Shown in pieces: positions 54,202-64,000 of a stretch of DNA of 64,000 bases. The notes below the pieces were generated by a model that did not search any database, was not told the origin of the DNA, and saw only the letters and a list, made by a program, of their open reading frames with translations. The DNA comes from Plotosus lineatus (taxonomy: Eukaryota; Chordata; Actinopteri; Siluriformes; Plotosidae): the NCBI GenBank assembly GCA_024760905.1, contig CM045745.1, positions 12,121,282 to 12,185,281 on the forward strand, in the 5' to 3' direction. Position numbers and translations under genes: made by a program. Each line of letters begins with the position of its first letter. The first letter of the stretch is position 1.

Positions 54202-54447
54202 TATGTATATGCACTGTCAGAAGAGCCAGCTCTTCCTTCTCATGGCACATCTCTGACAGCATTAACAAGCTTTAGAACCAGTTCAGCTGGTTTTCTGAAC
54301 ATTTAACCCATGGCTGCTTCATTGACTCCTTCCGCAATCAAATGTTTCAAAAAAAAAAAAAATTAGGCAAAAGAGTGTTTATAAAAAAGTAATGTTTACT
54401 GAAACTCTCAACACATCACACACCCCAAGAGACACCACATAGTGGAT

Positions 54448-56246
54448 TTACAGCAGTGTATTATATGATGCAAGCAAACACATCAAGTTAAAGAAAACAC
54501 ATAAGCACCACAAAACAATTACGAAACAGCTGCCACAGTCTTCCTGGTTTAGTCGTTTCTGTCCATTATGGAACTGCAAAACACCATCAGAATGCTTCGA
54601 CAGTCTGTCCAAAACACTGGCTCTGTGCTGAGCTGAGAGACAGGGGCTGATGATTGCCCCAACATCATCCACTCTCCTTCTGAAACGCGCTCGATCTCTC
54701 GCCAGCTCCAGCCAACATGACCCATCTCGTGCTGCCTGGCTTGCACAGTCCCATTTGTCAAGGTAGTGTATGGTCACCCCGTCACTGAAACGCACCTGAA
54801 AGTGACAAATTAGTGTGAGAAATTGTGACAAAACTGCATAAAGAGCACACAAAACACCTTTTAACAGGTTTGTTGTGAAAGATTCTATGTAAATTAATGG
54901 CTCAGACCATTTAGCAATGCTAAGTGCTGGGAACCAAATCCCTCTGTCCCAACAATGTGATCACATGTACTGTGAGAAATACCTTCTGTGATAGAGACAT
55001 ACCACCCCCTGGGACATCCCACCCATAGAGCTTGAAACAGGCCCATCACATTTTAGCAGGTCCCGCCCCACGGGTGTATTCGTCATACAAATTAATTCAT
55101 TGACACATTGAACAACTGATTATGAAAACGCCGACATTGTAATGAGAAGCAGAGATGGATATAAAGGAGGATTTCACCCTGTTGCATCACTCTCTGCAAA
55201 CTCCGTGCAACCAACACTCAATGTTTTGCGCACGCACATACACGTATATAAAATATATATATATATAATATAAATGATAAATTATACAAGCCAATTAAAT
55301 GCATATTATAAATTACTTTGGGTTAAAATCCAAAAGTAGTAATAGATACCTTCTTTGTTCTTTGCTTCGTGTTCTGTTCAGCACTGTGATTGTTCTTGAC
55401 CTCACTGGCTGTCTGGCTTGAAGGTGTGAGGTTGTGTTCCAACTCAAATCGTTTTCCTGGGACTCCAATAGGGTGTGAGAAGCAGAAGGGATTGTAGAGA
55501 TTGTTAAAGGATTCCCATAACTCTCTGCTCTCTGGAGACAGCTCTGCATCTCCCTCTTCTGACCAATCAGAATCTTCCTCACTCCAATCAGCCTCATCTT
55601 TCTCTTGAGGACACTGAGCATCAGATTCTTCATCACCAGTGTCCTGGTCAGAAGCATCTTTATTTGTAGAATAGGAGACGTGCAGCAAATTGGACGGATC
55701 ACTCTTCAAAAAGTACTCCCATAATTCTCTGTTCTCTGAAGACATCCCTGAAATGCCTTCATCTTCATCCCCACTCCACTCGTCATCAGTACGCTCATGG
55801 TCATCATCCTGCTCTTCAGACTGACATTCACGCCACTCTGAGAGTAGCGCTCCTGCCATCACCATTTGATCAGACCGGATCATAACCTTAGTTTGTGTTT
55901 TCTCACAAATAGCTGCCATTTTCATTTCACTGTACCAGATACTGGGTTCAGGATAGTCACTGACCTCCAGAGTCCTACTCTTTGTCTTCCCCATCATGAC
56001 TACCGTTTTCCTGATACACTTCTTGTTTAGTAGTTCTTGCACACGTCTACACTGATGAATGACTTTTCTCAAGACTTCATGCAGATAAATGCAAATGACC
56101 TGGAACACAGAATGAACAGAACTTCCCCTGTCTGATAGAGTTTCACTTGTCATAGTCATGTCAGGACAAAGACCAAAGTTCTTGAAGGAGAGATGGTATG
56201 GCCACTGACAGAATTGACGATGCACACAGATGGAAAATGATGCCAT
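54448..56246 (-). CDS. ppp1r15a: PPP1R15 (GADD34-like) PP1 regulatory subunit for eIF2alpha dephosphorylation
   Basis: PPP1R15 proteins recruit PP1 to dephosphorylate eIF2alpha and end the integrated stress response. Two coding exons on the minus strand: 56246-55350 (299 codons) and 54795-54448 (115 codons plus stop), 414 residues, shorter than mammalian homologues (about 670-710). The ATG at 56246 lies 12 nt inside an exon whose acceptor is at 56260-56259, in good Kozak context. The C-terminal core has the PP1-docking KVRF motif, then HYLDKWDCASQAARDGSCW, LARDRARFRRR and ISPCL, the conserved PP1/actin-binding segment. The middle is very acidic and has two related units, NRELWEYF and SRELWESF, the second with NLYNPFCF. 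The core looks closer to PPP1R15A than 15B; 15B is not excluded. Oddity: the frame continues about 40 residues past the usual end into a hydrophobic tail. Confidence 0.88.
54796..55349 (-). other. PPP1R15 intron between the coding exons
   Basis: Minus-strand donor GTATCT at 55349 and acceptor TTTCAG at 54796. Mostly AT-rich with a short (AT)n run near 55250. Confidence 0.75.
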
Positions 56247-56258
56247 CACAGTCAAACA

Positions 56259-56468
56259 CTGGAAGAAAACAGGATGTGGGATTACTTTAAACAAAAATTT
56301 TCAAGTGAAAGACTACAAAATTTATATTAGGGAAATCATTTCAAAGGGAAGATATGTACATAAAGTAAAGACATCCAGATCATCAACAGCCTTTAATAAT
56401 ACATCCAACAATGTATTTATTTCTATTCAATCATACAAGTCAAACTTTAAAAAATAAAAGCCTTCATC

Positions 56469-56499
<31 letters not shown>

Positions 56500-56816
56500 G
56501 GTGGAAAAAAAACAAGGCTCACAAGAGTCACAAGAACATATTAGTGATGATTTACAAAACGCCAAGATTCATTACTTTGTTAGAACAGGTTGTATTTTAA
56601 ATAACAACATAATTAGCGGATGTTTACTGTTTACTCGACGGTTGCGGTGGCGGTTTACATACGTCAAGCCTGCCTACGTGACGGTGGTCACTCGTCCTGT
56701 ACGATAACCTGAGCAGCAACCCAAACTTTAAGTGTTTACTAATATTATCTGTAAAACACCATGTAAACGGTACTCCACTTTTATCTGAGGAAAACAACAC
56801 TCAAAGAGACTCTTAC
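56259..56816 (-). other. PPP1R15 first intron
   Basis: Minus-strand donor GTAAGA at 56816 and acceptor at 56260-56259. Contains a roughly 30-nt poly-A run (plus strand, about 56468-56498). Confidence 0.7.
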
Positions 56817-57030
56817 CTTAGAAAGTCAACCAGTTCAGCCAGTCGCTTGGCGCGCGCTCCACTGAATGTTTTCAGTAGAAATAGCGAAAGGAAGGAAATT
56901 ATCGACAGCATTCGTTATTTTCTCTGAATAAAGTAATGCCATAATGAAGAAAGAATCCGTTGTTCTTCGTTCCTAAACCTCGCTCACTGCATTCGTAATT
57001 TCTATATTCGTGTTTCTAAGCAGTCGTTTC
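56817..57030 (-). other. ppp1r15a: PPP1R15 noncoding first exon (5' leader) with upstream ORFs
   Basis: On the minus strand a donor AAG|GTAAGA ends this exon at 56817; the next exon starts at 56258 after a TTTTCTTCCAG acceptor. The transcription start (about 57030) is inferred from the TATA box. Three AUGs precede the main start: 56992 (AUG-CAG-stop), 56942 (35 codons, A at -3 and G at +4, stop at 56835) and 56911 (33 codons, spliced, stop five nt before the main AUG). Upstream ORFs that hold back translation until eIF2alpha is phosphorylated are established for PPP1R15 mRNAs. Confidence 0.7.
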
Positions 57031-57055
57031 TGAACTCTGTGACCGACGCGAGCTG

Positions 57056-57065
57056 TTTATATAAA
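57056..57065 (-). promoter_or_regulatory. TATA box of PPP1R15
   Basis: TTTATATAAA reads as a TATA box on the minus strand, 70-80 nt upstream of the first leader AUG. It places the start site near 57025-57035. Confidence 0.65.
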
Positions 57066-57071
57066 GCACGA

Positions 57072-57079
57072 TGACGTCA
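57072..57079. promoter_or_regulatory. CRE/ATF site in the PPP1R15 promoter
   Basis: TGACGTCA is a perfect palindromic CRE/ATF site, seven bp upstream of the TATA box in the PPP1R15 direction. ATF4 induction of mammalian PPP1R15A acts through a conserved ATF/CRE site in its proximal promoter (established knowledge), so the same control is inferred here. Confidence 0.7.
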
Positions 57080-57090
57080 GGGTAAGACAG

Positions 57091-57112
57091 AGGGCGGAGT
57101 CAACTGAATTGG
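57091..57112 (-). promoter_or_regulatory. GC-box-like and CCAAT elements of the PPP1R15 promoter
   Basis: ATTGG at 57108-57112 is CCAAT on the minus strand, and GGGCGGAG at 57092-57099 is GC-box-like. With the CRE and TATA box they make a compact promoter of about 60 bp. Confidence 0.5.
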
Positions 57113-57359
57113 AAACCCGAAATCATGTGATCTGACTTTCGTGACGTTTCGAGAGAAAACGAAAAACGAGAGAGCAGTATTGAGGTGGAATTTCGTCATA
57201 CTCAGACCTCAACATGAAAATTCCAAATGCAAAACAAAGCCCAGCCTGGGAAACATGAAACCGAACTCTTCTGTACACACTGACTGAACTTTCCTGAAAT
57301 TAATATGAACAATGGCTCTTTATTTGCACTTGGTCCATTTGCATGTGTCATATTGTTTT

Positions 57360-58123
<764 letters not shown>

Positions 58124-58431
58124 TCTATTAACATGAGTAAAACACAACATTTCAAACCAATTCCAAGTTACGTTCATTTATAAATTGGATTACATATGGA
58201 GGGAAAAAACCATGAAGCCAAGACCAAGCCTCATAAGTATTTATTACTTCTGGACATGCTCAGGTGACATTTTTCTCCTTGATTTTAGTCACAAGTGAGT
58301 GTGTGATATGTTTGTCAATGTTACGTGACATTCATTTAAACTTTTTTTTAAACGTTTTGTGGATTGTATTCACTTTTAATGACCAAATAATGAGCAAAAT
58401 GCACCAAAGTCATATGCTGACTATTCCTTCA

Positions 58432-58768
58432 TTCATTTTCTGAACTGCTTCATCCTAATTAGGGTTGCAGGGAGACTGGCACCCATCTCAGCCCACTCTG
58501 AGCAAGGGTGGGCTCCATTCTGGACGGCTCGCCAGGATATCGCATGGCCAACAATCACACAACTCACACCCTAGTGGAGATTTAGAACAGCCAATTAGCC
58601 TACTGTGCATGTTTTTGGACTGTGGGAGGAAACCGGAATACCCGGAGGAAACCTACACAAGCAGAGGTAGAACATGCAAACTCAACACAGAAATGCCCAG
58701 GCTGGGAATCTAATGCAGGCCTTCATGCTGTGAGGCGGAAATGCTAACCACACTCTGCCGTGCAGGCA
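58432..58768 (-). mobile_element. tRNA-derived SINE, family C
   Basis: Reads in reverse: tail at the left (CATTTTCTGAACTGCTTC), body TGGACTGTGGGAGGAAACC, tRNA-like head at the right (GGGAATCTAATGCAGGCC in the B-box position). Confidence 0.8.
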
Positions 58769-58869
58769 TATGTTGACTATTTTATGTGTTTGTTGTGTAA
58801 GTTGTTTCGTGCAAAGGGATAGAGACAAGTTCAGTGGCCTTCTGACTGTCTGTTTCGTTTGTATATGTC

Positions 58870-60798
58870 ACATGACCCCTGCTATGATGATGTCACAGGG
58901 ATATGCCCCCCCTCCCTGTTCCCCCCCTCTTCACACGTCTGCAGACCAGCAGACACCTCCCCCCTCCCCAGGCCAACTTCACACTGCTACAGCCTGACAG
59001 ACACATCCCCCTCCCTCTGCAGCCCACCCAAGCCCCCCCTCTCCCTCATGTCAGACCAGGTGAGGAGACAGCTGAGGCGACTAAAACAGAAGAAATCTGA
59101 AGGACCAGATGGCATCAGTCCCAGGCTGCTGAGGACCTGCGCAGACCAGCTCTGTGAGGTACTATGCTACCTGTACAACCTGAGCCTCAGCCTGGAGAAG
59201 GTTCCCGTCCTGTGGAAGACCTCCTGTGTGGTTCCGGTTCCCAAAACAGCTCAAGCGAAGGAACCAGCCCACTACAGACCTGTCGCCCTGACCTCCCACC
59301 TTATGAAGACCATGGAAAGGCTCCTCCTGAAACACCGCCGCTCTATGGTGAGCCCCACCCTAGACCCGCTGCAGTTTGCCTACAGGCCCAACATCGGGGT
59401 AGAAGACGCCGTCATCTACCTTCTGCAGCGGGCACTCACCCACCTGGAGATCGCTGGCAGCGCTGTGAGGGTCATGTTATTTGACTTCTCCAGCGCCTTC
59501 AACACCATCAGGCCAGCGCTACTGCGGGGGAAGCTGGAGGACGTGGGAGTGGACGGGCATCTTGCTGCCTGGATTATCGACTACCTTACTAACCGTCCAC
59601 AGTACGTGCGGCTGCGCGGCTGTAAGTCAAAGGTGGCAGTCTGCAGCACGGGGGCACCGCAGGGCACCGTCCTCTCACCCTTCCTTTTCACCCTTCCTTT
59701 TATACCTCGGACTTCATCTATAGCACAGACAGCTGCCACCTCCAGAAGTTCTCGGACGACTCCGCCATCGTGGGCCGTGTGTCAGAGGGGAACGAGCTGG
59801 AGTACCGGTCGGTCATCGTTGACTTCATGGACTGGTGTGAGCGCAACCACCTGTGCTTGAACACTAGGAAGACGAAGGAGATGGTGGTCGACTTCAGAAG
59901 AAGCACTCGAACACACACTCACTAGTGAACGTCCAGGGACAGGACATTGAGACAGTGGACAGTTTCAAATACCTGGGCGTTCACCTTAACAATAAACTGG
60001 ACTGGTCCCACAACACCAACGCCCTGTACAAGAAGGGCCAGAGTCGCCTCCACCTTCTGAGGAGACTTAGGTCCTTCGGAGTATGCAGACCTCTGCTCAG
60101 GACTTTTTATGACTCTGTGGTAGCCTCTGCAATCCTCTATGCTGCCATCTGCTGGGCCCCGGGCAGCACAGAGCGGGACAGAAAGAGACTGAACAAGCTG
60201 GTCAGGAGAGCCAGCTCTGTCCTCGGCTGCCCACTGGACTCTGTGGAGGAGGTGAGTGAGAGGAGGATGGTAGCAAAGCTCACATCCATCATGGTCAACA
60301 GCTCTCACCCACTTCACCAGACTGTAGAGAAGCTGAGTAGCTCCTTCAGTGGACGGCTGAGACATCCTCAGTGCAGGAAGGAGCGCTACCGCAGGTCGTT
60401 CATTCCCACCGCTGTCAGACTGTACAACGCCACTTTGTAACTGTCTGTGAAAATACCGGTTATGTGCAATAAAAACCCCGTGCACTTTAATCAACCACAT
60501 CTACCTCACTGTGACTGTGAACCATATCAACCCATCTACTCCGCCCTCAGATACATGTACACTTGAATATAGGCCGGTCTACAAAATTGTTCCCTTCTTT
60601 TCTTTTATTGTTTATTAATTTATACTATTTATGTATCTATTTATTTATTTACTTATATAATATATATGTATGTGTGTGTATGTTTGTATATGTATCTATT
60701 TTTGCACCCCCTACTGATGGTACCTCAAGAGCCTGTAACAGTGAATTTCTCCATTGTGAGATTAATAAAGCTGCATCTTATCTTATCTTATGGCAGCT
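58870..60798 (+). mobile_element. Rex1/L2-like LINE, 5'-truncated, frameshifted reverse transcriptase
   Basis: A non-LTR retrotransposon copies its RNA into DNA at the target. The reverse transcriptase reads in three frames: about 59040-59690 (KKSEGPDGISPRLLR, FAYRPNIGVEDAV, LFDFSSAFNTI, GAPQGTVLSPFLFT), about 59700-59920 (FSDDSAIVG, the active-site DD; DWCERNHLCLNT) and 59925-60440 (SFKYLGVHLNNKLDW to FIPTAVRLYN). Short repeats near 59690 and a stop near 59923 break the frame. The endonuclease domain is missing. The 3' end has GTGAGATTAATAAAGC followed by a (TTATC)n tail, typical of the L2/CR1/Rex group. Clade assignment is by resemblance. Confidence 0.88.
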
Positions 60799-61106
60799 CT
60801 CTCCCAAAGATACTCTCTCCAACTCCACCAGGGGGATCCTGAGGCCTTCCCAGGCCAGACAGATGTACAGTAGATGTACCAGGAAACCTTTAAAAAGAGG
60901 GACCACAAGGCATTTTAATCAGATTCCCAAACCACCTCAAGTGACTCTTTTAGATGAGGAGGAGCAGCTGAGCTCCTCACCCTATTTCTTCGGCCAAGTT
61001 TGAACATCCTCTGAAGCAAAATTATTTTGGCTGCTTGTATCAGCGATCTCATTCTTTCTGTCTTTGAATTTCCTGGTAATTGATTGACATGCTCATATAG
61101 AGGTAA

Positions 61107-61465
61107 TGGGGCAGTGGTGGTCTAGTGGTATAGGTCGCTGGATCGCTGATCCAAAGGCTGGGGGTTCGAGTCCCACTTTCCACAAGGTTGTCACTGTCCC
61201 CCCAGTGTGGCTAACTGGGTTATCAAAGGCGGGCCATGTCTCTCACTGTCTATGGTGAGAGGTTCATGTAAAAGAACCATTGCTGACTTTCGTAAAGAGT
61301 AGCTGCAAAGCCGTCAGCGTGTTTCTGTCCCTTGCTAAAAGGGTTGTGACAGGAAGGGCATCCGACGTAAAAACCTCTGCCAAAATAAAAAAAAAAAAAA
61401 CGTGCGAATCAGATGATTCGCTGTGGTGACTCCCGAGTAAAAGGGAAAAAGCCGAAAGGAAGACA
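61107..61465 (+). mobile_element. tRNA-derived SINE, family A, complete
   Basis: Best copy in the window: A box TGGTCTAGTGG, B box GGTTCGAGTCC, then the CTCACTGTCTATGGTGAGAG body, the CAGGAAGGGCATCCGACGT block, a poly-A run and the tail TTCGCTGTGGTGACTCCCG ending AAAAAGCCGAAAGG. Confidence 0.92.
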
Positions 61466-61914
61466 GACCACCAGTGTGGTTCAAGACTCGATGTCTACTG
61501 CCCCCCCCACTCCTTATGACAGCGTCATCAACTAACACACTCTGATTGTAACAACACCCTGGTGCTTCCACCCTGGGACATTCTACTCGCAAAGTTTTGA
61601 ACACTGCGAGTTTTTTTTTATGTCGCTAACCTTGGTTAGTATCAGTACTGTATCTTGCAATGGCTTAATGAATAAGATTAAAATTCAAATTACTCTACAT
61701 GCTTCTGTTCTTATATGATCTTGTATGTTAATGATAAGGCTGTATATTGTGAAGTCTGTGAAGTCTTCCTTTATGTAGCTGACCGCTTGAAAGGAATTTT
61801 CAGAGTTGCAGTAATTTCTATTTTTGTGTTTGATCTTCTTTAACTCTACGTACTGTATATTCACATCTGTTTCCCTATGGAAAAGCACAAAAGTGTTGTC
61901 GTATGTATTGTTGT

Positions 61915-61917
<3 letters not shown>

Positions 61918-62000
<83 letters not shown>
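61918..62000. repeat. Long (AT)n microsatellite
   Basis: About 41 AT units without interruption. Confidence 0.95.
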
Positions 62001-62003
<3 letters not shown>

Positions 62004-62379
62004 GTTGTGCAGCTACCTCTTCTCCTGAGAATCGTCACCAAATGGTCAAGATCCATTTGTTCTTGTAATCAGCTCCTTGCATCTACTTTGTGTCCTGTCC
62101 AGCCATTTGAGCTTTAGAGCTCACACCTTGAGCAGGACTGTTTTTTTTTGTCTTTCGAGCTCAGGGCTCACACACTGGGCAGGAGGACAATGGTTTTATA
62201 GTTTTATGACCCCCAGCCATGAATACTGTAACCAACCTGGATGGATGGATAGTTCTACATGAAAGATTCAAAACGAAATTACAGGGAGTTCAAAATCAAC
62301 TTGGAGACAATATCTTCAACTCTCCATGACAACAAACTTTAAAGTTTAATGATGTCTGTAAATTATTCAGTTCAGTTCA

Positions 62380-62505
62380 TCAGTTAATTTTCTGTACTCG
62401 CTTAATCCTAATTTGGGTCGCGGGGAGGCTGGTGCCCATCCCAGCCAACTTCGGGCGAGGGCAGAGTACACCCTGGACAGCTCGCCAGGCTATCACAGGG
62501 CGGAA
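62380..62505 (-). repeat. Family C tail fragment
   Basis: TTTGGGTCGCGGGGAGGCTG and GAGTACACCCTGGACAGCTC match the common fish SINE/LINE tail; it joins directly to a SINE A fragment. Confidence 0.7.
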
Positions 62506-62672
62506 ACATGCTGACGGCTTTGCAGCTACTCTTGTTGAAAATCAACAATGGTTCTTTTCCATGCCTCACACCATAGACAGTGAGAGACATGGCTGGCCTT
62601 TGATAACGCAGTTAGCTCCACTGGGGGGGACAGTGACAACCTTGTGCAGAGTGGGACTTGAACCCCCAACCT
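62505..62672 (-). mobile_element. SINE family A, middle fragment
   Basis: Contains GAAACATGCTGACGGCTTTG, CACCATAGACAGTGAGAGAC and ACTTGAACCCCCAACCTT (B-box complement). Both ends are missing. Confidence 0.8.
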
Positions 62673-62809
62673 TCATGTCTGTATATTAAAATTGTTAAAT
62701 GTTCTAATGAGACTGACTTGTTTATTTTTTCACCCCGTTTCTGGCATTTCCTGGGTTTCTGTCTTGGTCCAATATGGATATAATTATTGCATTCTGGTGC
62801 AGCCGTGAG

Positions 62810-64000
62810 GGGGGGGGGGGGCACAAACCAGTGTCTCTCCCTCACGCCGGTCCCAAGCCCGGATAAATGCAGAGGGTTGCGTCAGGAAGGGCATCCGGCG
62901 TAAAACAAATGCCAAATAAACTATGCGAATCACAAGAAAGAATCACATACCGGATCGGTCGAGGCCCGGGTTAACAACGACCGCCATCAGTGCCGTCAAC
63001 CAACAGGGTGCTGATGGAAATTGGACTACTGTTGGTCGAAGACGTCGAAGAAGGAGAGGCGGGAGGCATGTCCGTTGCCAGAGAGAGAAGAGGAAAGGCA
63101 TGAGTCTAGGACTGAAAGTAGGGACTTTGAACGTTGGAACTATGGCAGGAAAAGGTAGAGAGCTGGCTGACATGATGCAGAGGAGGAAGGTGGACATACT
63201 GTGTGTTCAGGAGACCAGGTGGAAAGGTTGCAAGGCTAGAAGCATAGGAGTAGGGTTTAAGCTGTTTTATCACGGTGTGGATGGGAAGAGAAATGGAGTC
63301 GGAGTCATCTTGAAGGAGGAGTTTGCCAGGAATGTTCTAGAAGTGAAAAGAGTGTCAGACAGAGTGATGAGTCTCAAGTTAGAAATTAAAGGTGTGATGG
63401 TCAATGTTGTTAGTGCTTATGCCCCACAGACAGGATGTGAGCGAGAAGAGAAGGAGAGATTCTGGAGGGAGTTAGATGAAGTGATGCAGAGTACCCCCAG
63501 AGGTGAAAGAGTGGTCATTGGGGCAGACTTCAATGGACATGTTGGTGCAGGAAACAGAAGGGACGAGGAAGTGATGGGTAGGTTTGGTATCCAGGACAGG
63601 AATGCAGAAGGACAGATGTTGGTAGATTTTGCAAAAAGGATGGAAATGGCTGTGGTGAATACTTTCTTCCAGAAGAGAGAGGAGCATAGGGTGACTTATA
63701 AAAGTGGAGGTAGGAGCACACAGGTAGACTACATCTTGTGCAGGCGATGTCATTTAAAGGAAGTCAGTGACTGCAAAGTAGTAGCGGGTGAGAGTGTTGC
63801 CAAACAGCATAGGACGGTGGTGTGCAGGATGATGCTGATGGTGAGGAAGGTGAAGAAGGCAAAGGCAGAGCAGAAGATAAAGTGGTGGAAGTTGAAAAAG
63901 GAAGAGTGTCAGGTTGTCTTCAAGGAGGAGTTGAAACAGGCTTTGGGTGGTCAGGAAGTGCTTCCAGATGACTGGACAACTACAGCTAATGTGATCAGGG
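62810..64000 (+). mobile_element. RTE-like LINE, 5' part, endonuclease ORF open to the window edge
   Basis: The ORF runs from ATG at 62923 to position 64000 without a stop (359 codons). It carries apurinic-endonuclease blocks in order: LKVGTLNVGTM, ILCVQETRW (catalytic Glu), VVSAYAPQTG, VVIGADFNGHVG (Asp and Asn), STQVDYILCRR, and a final KQHRTVV. In databases such proteins are often mislabelled craniofacial development protein 2-like because BCNT genes captured the same endonuclease. The reverse transcriptase should follow beyond the edge. The 5' region contains CAGGAAGGGCATCCGGCGTA, shared with SINE family A. Confidence 0.9.

Noticed and set aside
58859..59860. A 333-residue ORF as a host gene
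   Set aside because: Reverse-transcriptase motifs and a downstream microsatellite tail identify it as a frameshifted LINE.
59922..60500. 192-residue minus-strand ORF
   Set aside because: Antisense of the LINE reverse transcriptase C-terminal region; no family resemblance on that strand.
61107..61180. Possible tRNA gene
   Set aside because: Has A and B boxes but no credible tRNA fold, and is continuous with a SINE body repeated elsewhere in the window; the same applies to the other tRNA-like heads.

Overview
This is vertebrate nuclear DNA, almost certainly from a teleost fish. Genes are split into short exons with GT/AG introns of about 0.1-4 kb. Most of the rest is fish-type repeats: Tc1 and Tigger-like DNA transposons, hAT MITEs, tRNA-derived SINEs, Rex1/L2-like and RTE-like LINEs, and long (AT)n/(GT)n tracts. 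Species cannot be named from the sequence.

Three host genes are supported. (1) Positions 2757-27809, plus strand: the last 26 coding exons of DENND4C, a DENN-domain Rab GEF. They code for about 1,543 residues; the N-terminal third lies upstream of the window. A long 3'UTR ends near an AATAAA at 30218. (2) Positions 32757-49655, plus strand: all six coding exons of ACER2, a Golgi alkaline ceramidase of 274 residues, with an NRF1-type promoter site at 32411 and a polyadenylation signal at 50035. DENND4C next to ACER2 is the order known from human 9p22, which supports both calls; RPS6, which lies between them in human, is not seen here. (3) Positions 54448-56246, minus strand: a PPP1R15/GADD34-like regulatory subunit of protein phosphatase 1. 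Its upstream region has CCAAT, CRE/ATF and TATA elements, and a spliced leader carries three upstream AUGs. This is the expected layout of an integrated-stress-response gene.

Repeat layout: 0-2.7 kb is DENND4C intron with Tigger-like MITEs. DENND4C introns hold further Tigger-like elements (3.2, 5.1, 7.8, 9.9, 13.7, 19.7 and 22.8 kb), a SINE carrying a hAT MITE (11-12.1 kb) and a large fold-back (23.1-24.2 kb). The DENND4C-ACER2 gap holds a Tc1 remnant and a GAGA/GACA-rich tandem array. ACER2 introns hold Tc1, SINE and Tigger insertions, including a three-layer nest at 47.2-49.4 kb. The ACER2-PPP1R15 gap holds another Tigger-like element and a Tc1 copy split by a hAT MITE. Downstream, 57.3-62 kb is rich in AT microsatellites around a Rex1/L2-like LINE. 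The window ends inside an RTE-like LINE whose endonuclease ORF is open to the last base.

The three genes are not an operon. DENND4C (Rab10 activation, vesicle traffic), ACER2 (Golgi sphingosine production) and PPP1R15 (eIF2alpha dephosphorylation) have separate promoters and functions. No wholly new biological system was recognised. The most interesting signals are the stress-regulatory leader of PPP1R15, the fold-back, the nested insertions with exact target-site duplications, an unclassified repeat pair, and an apparent SINE-LINE partnership.
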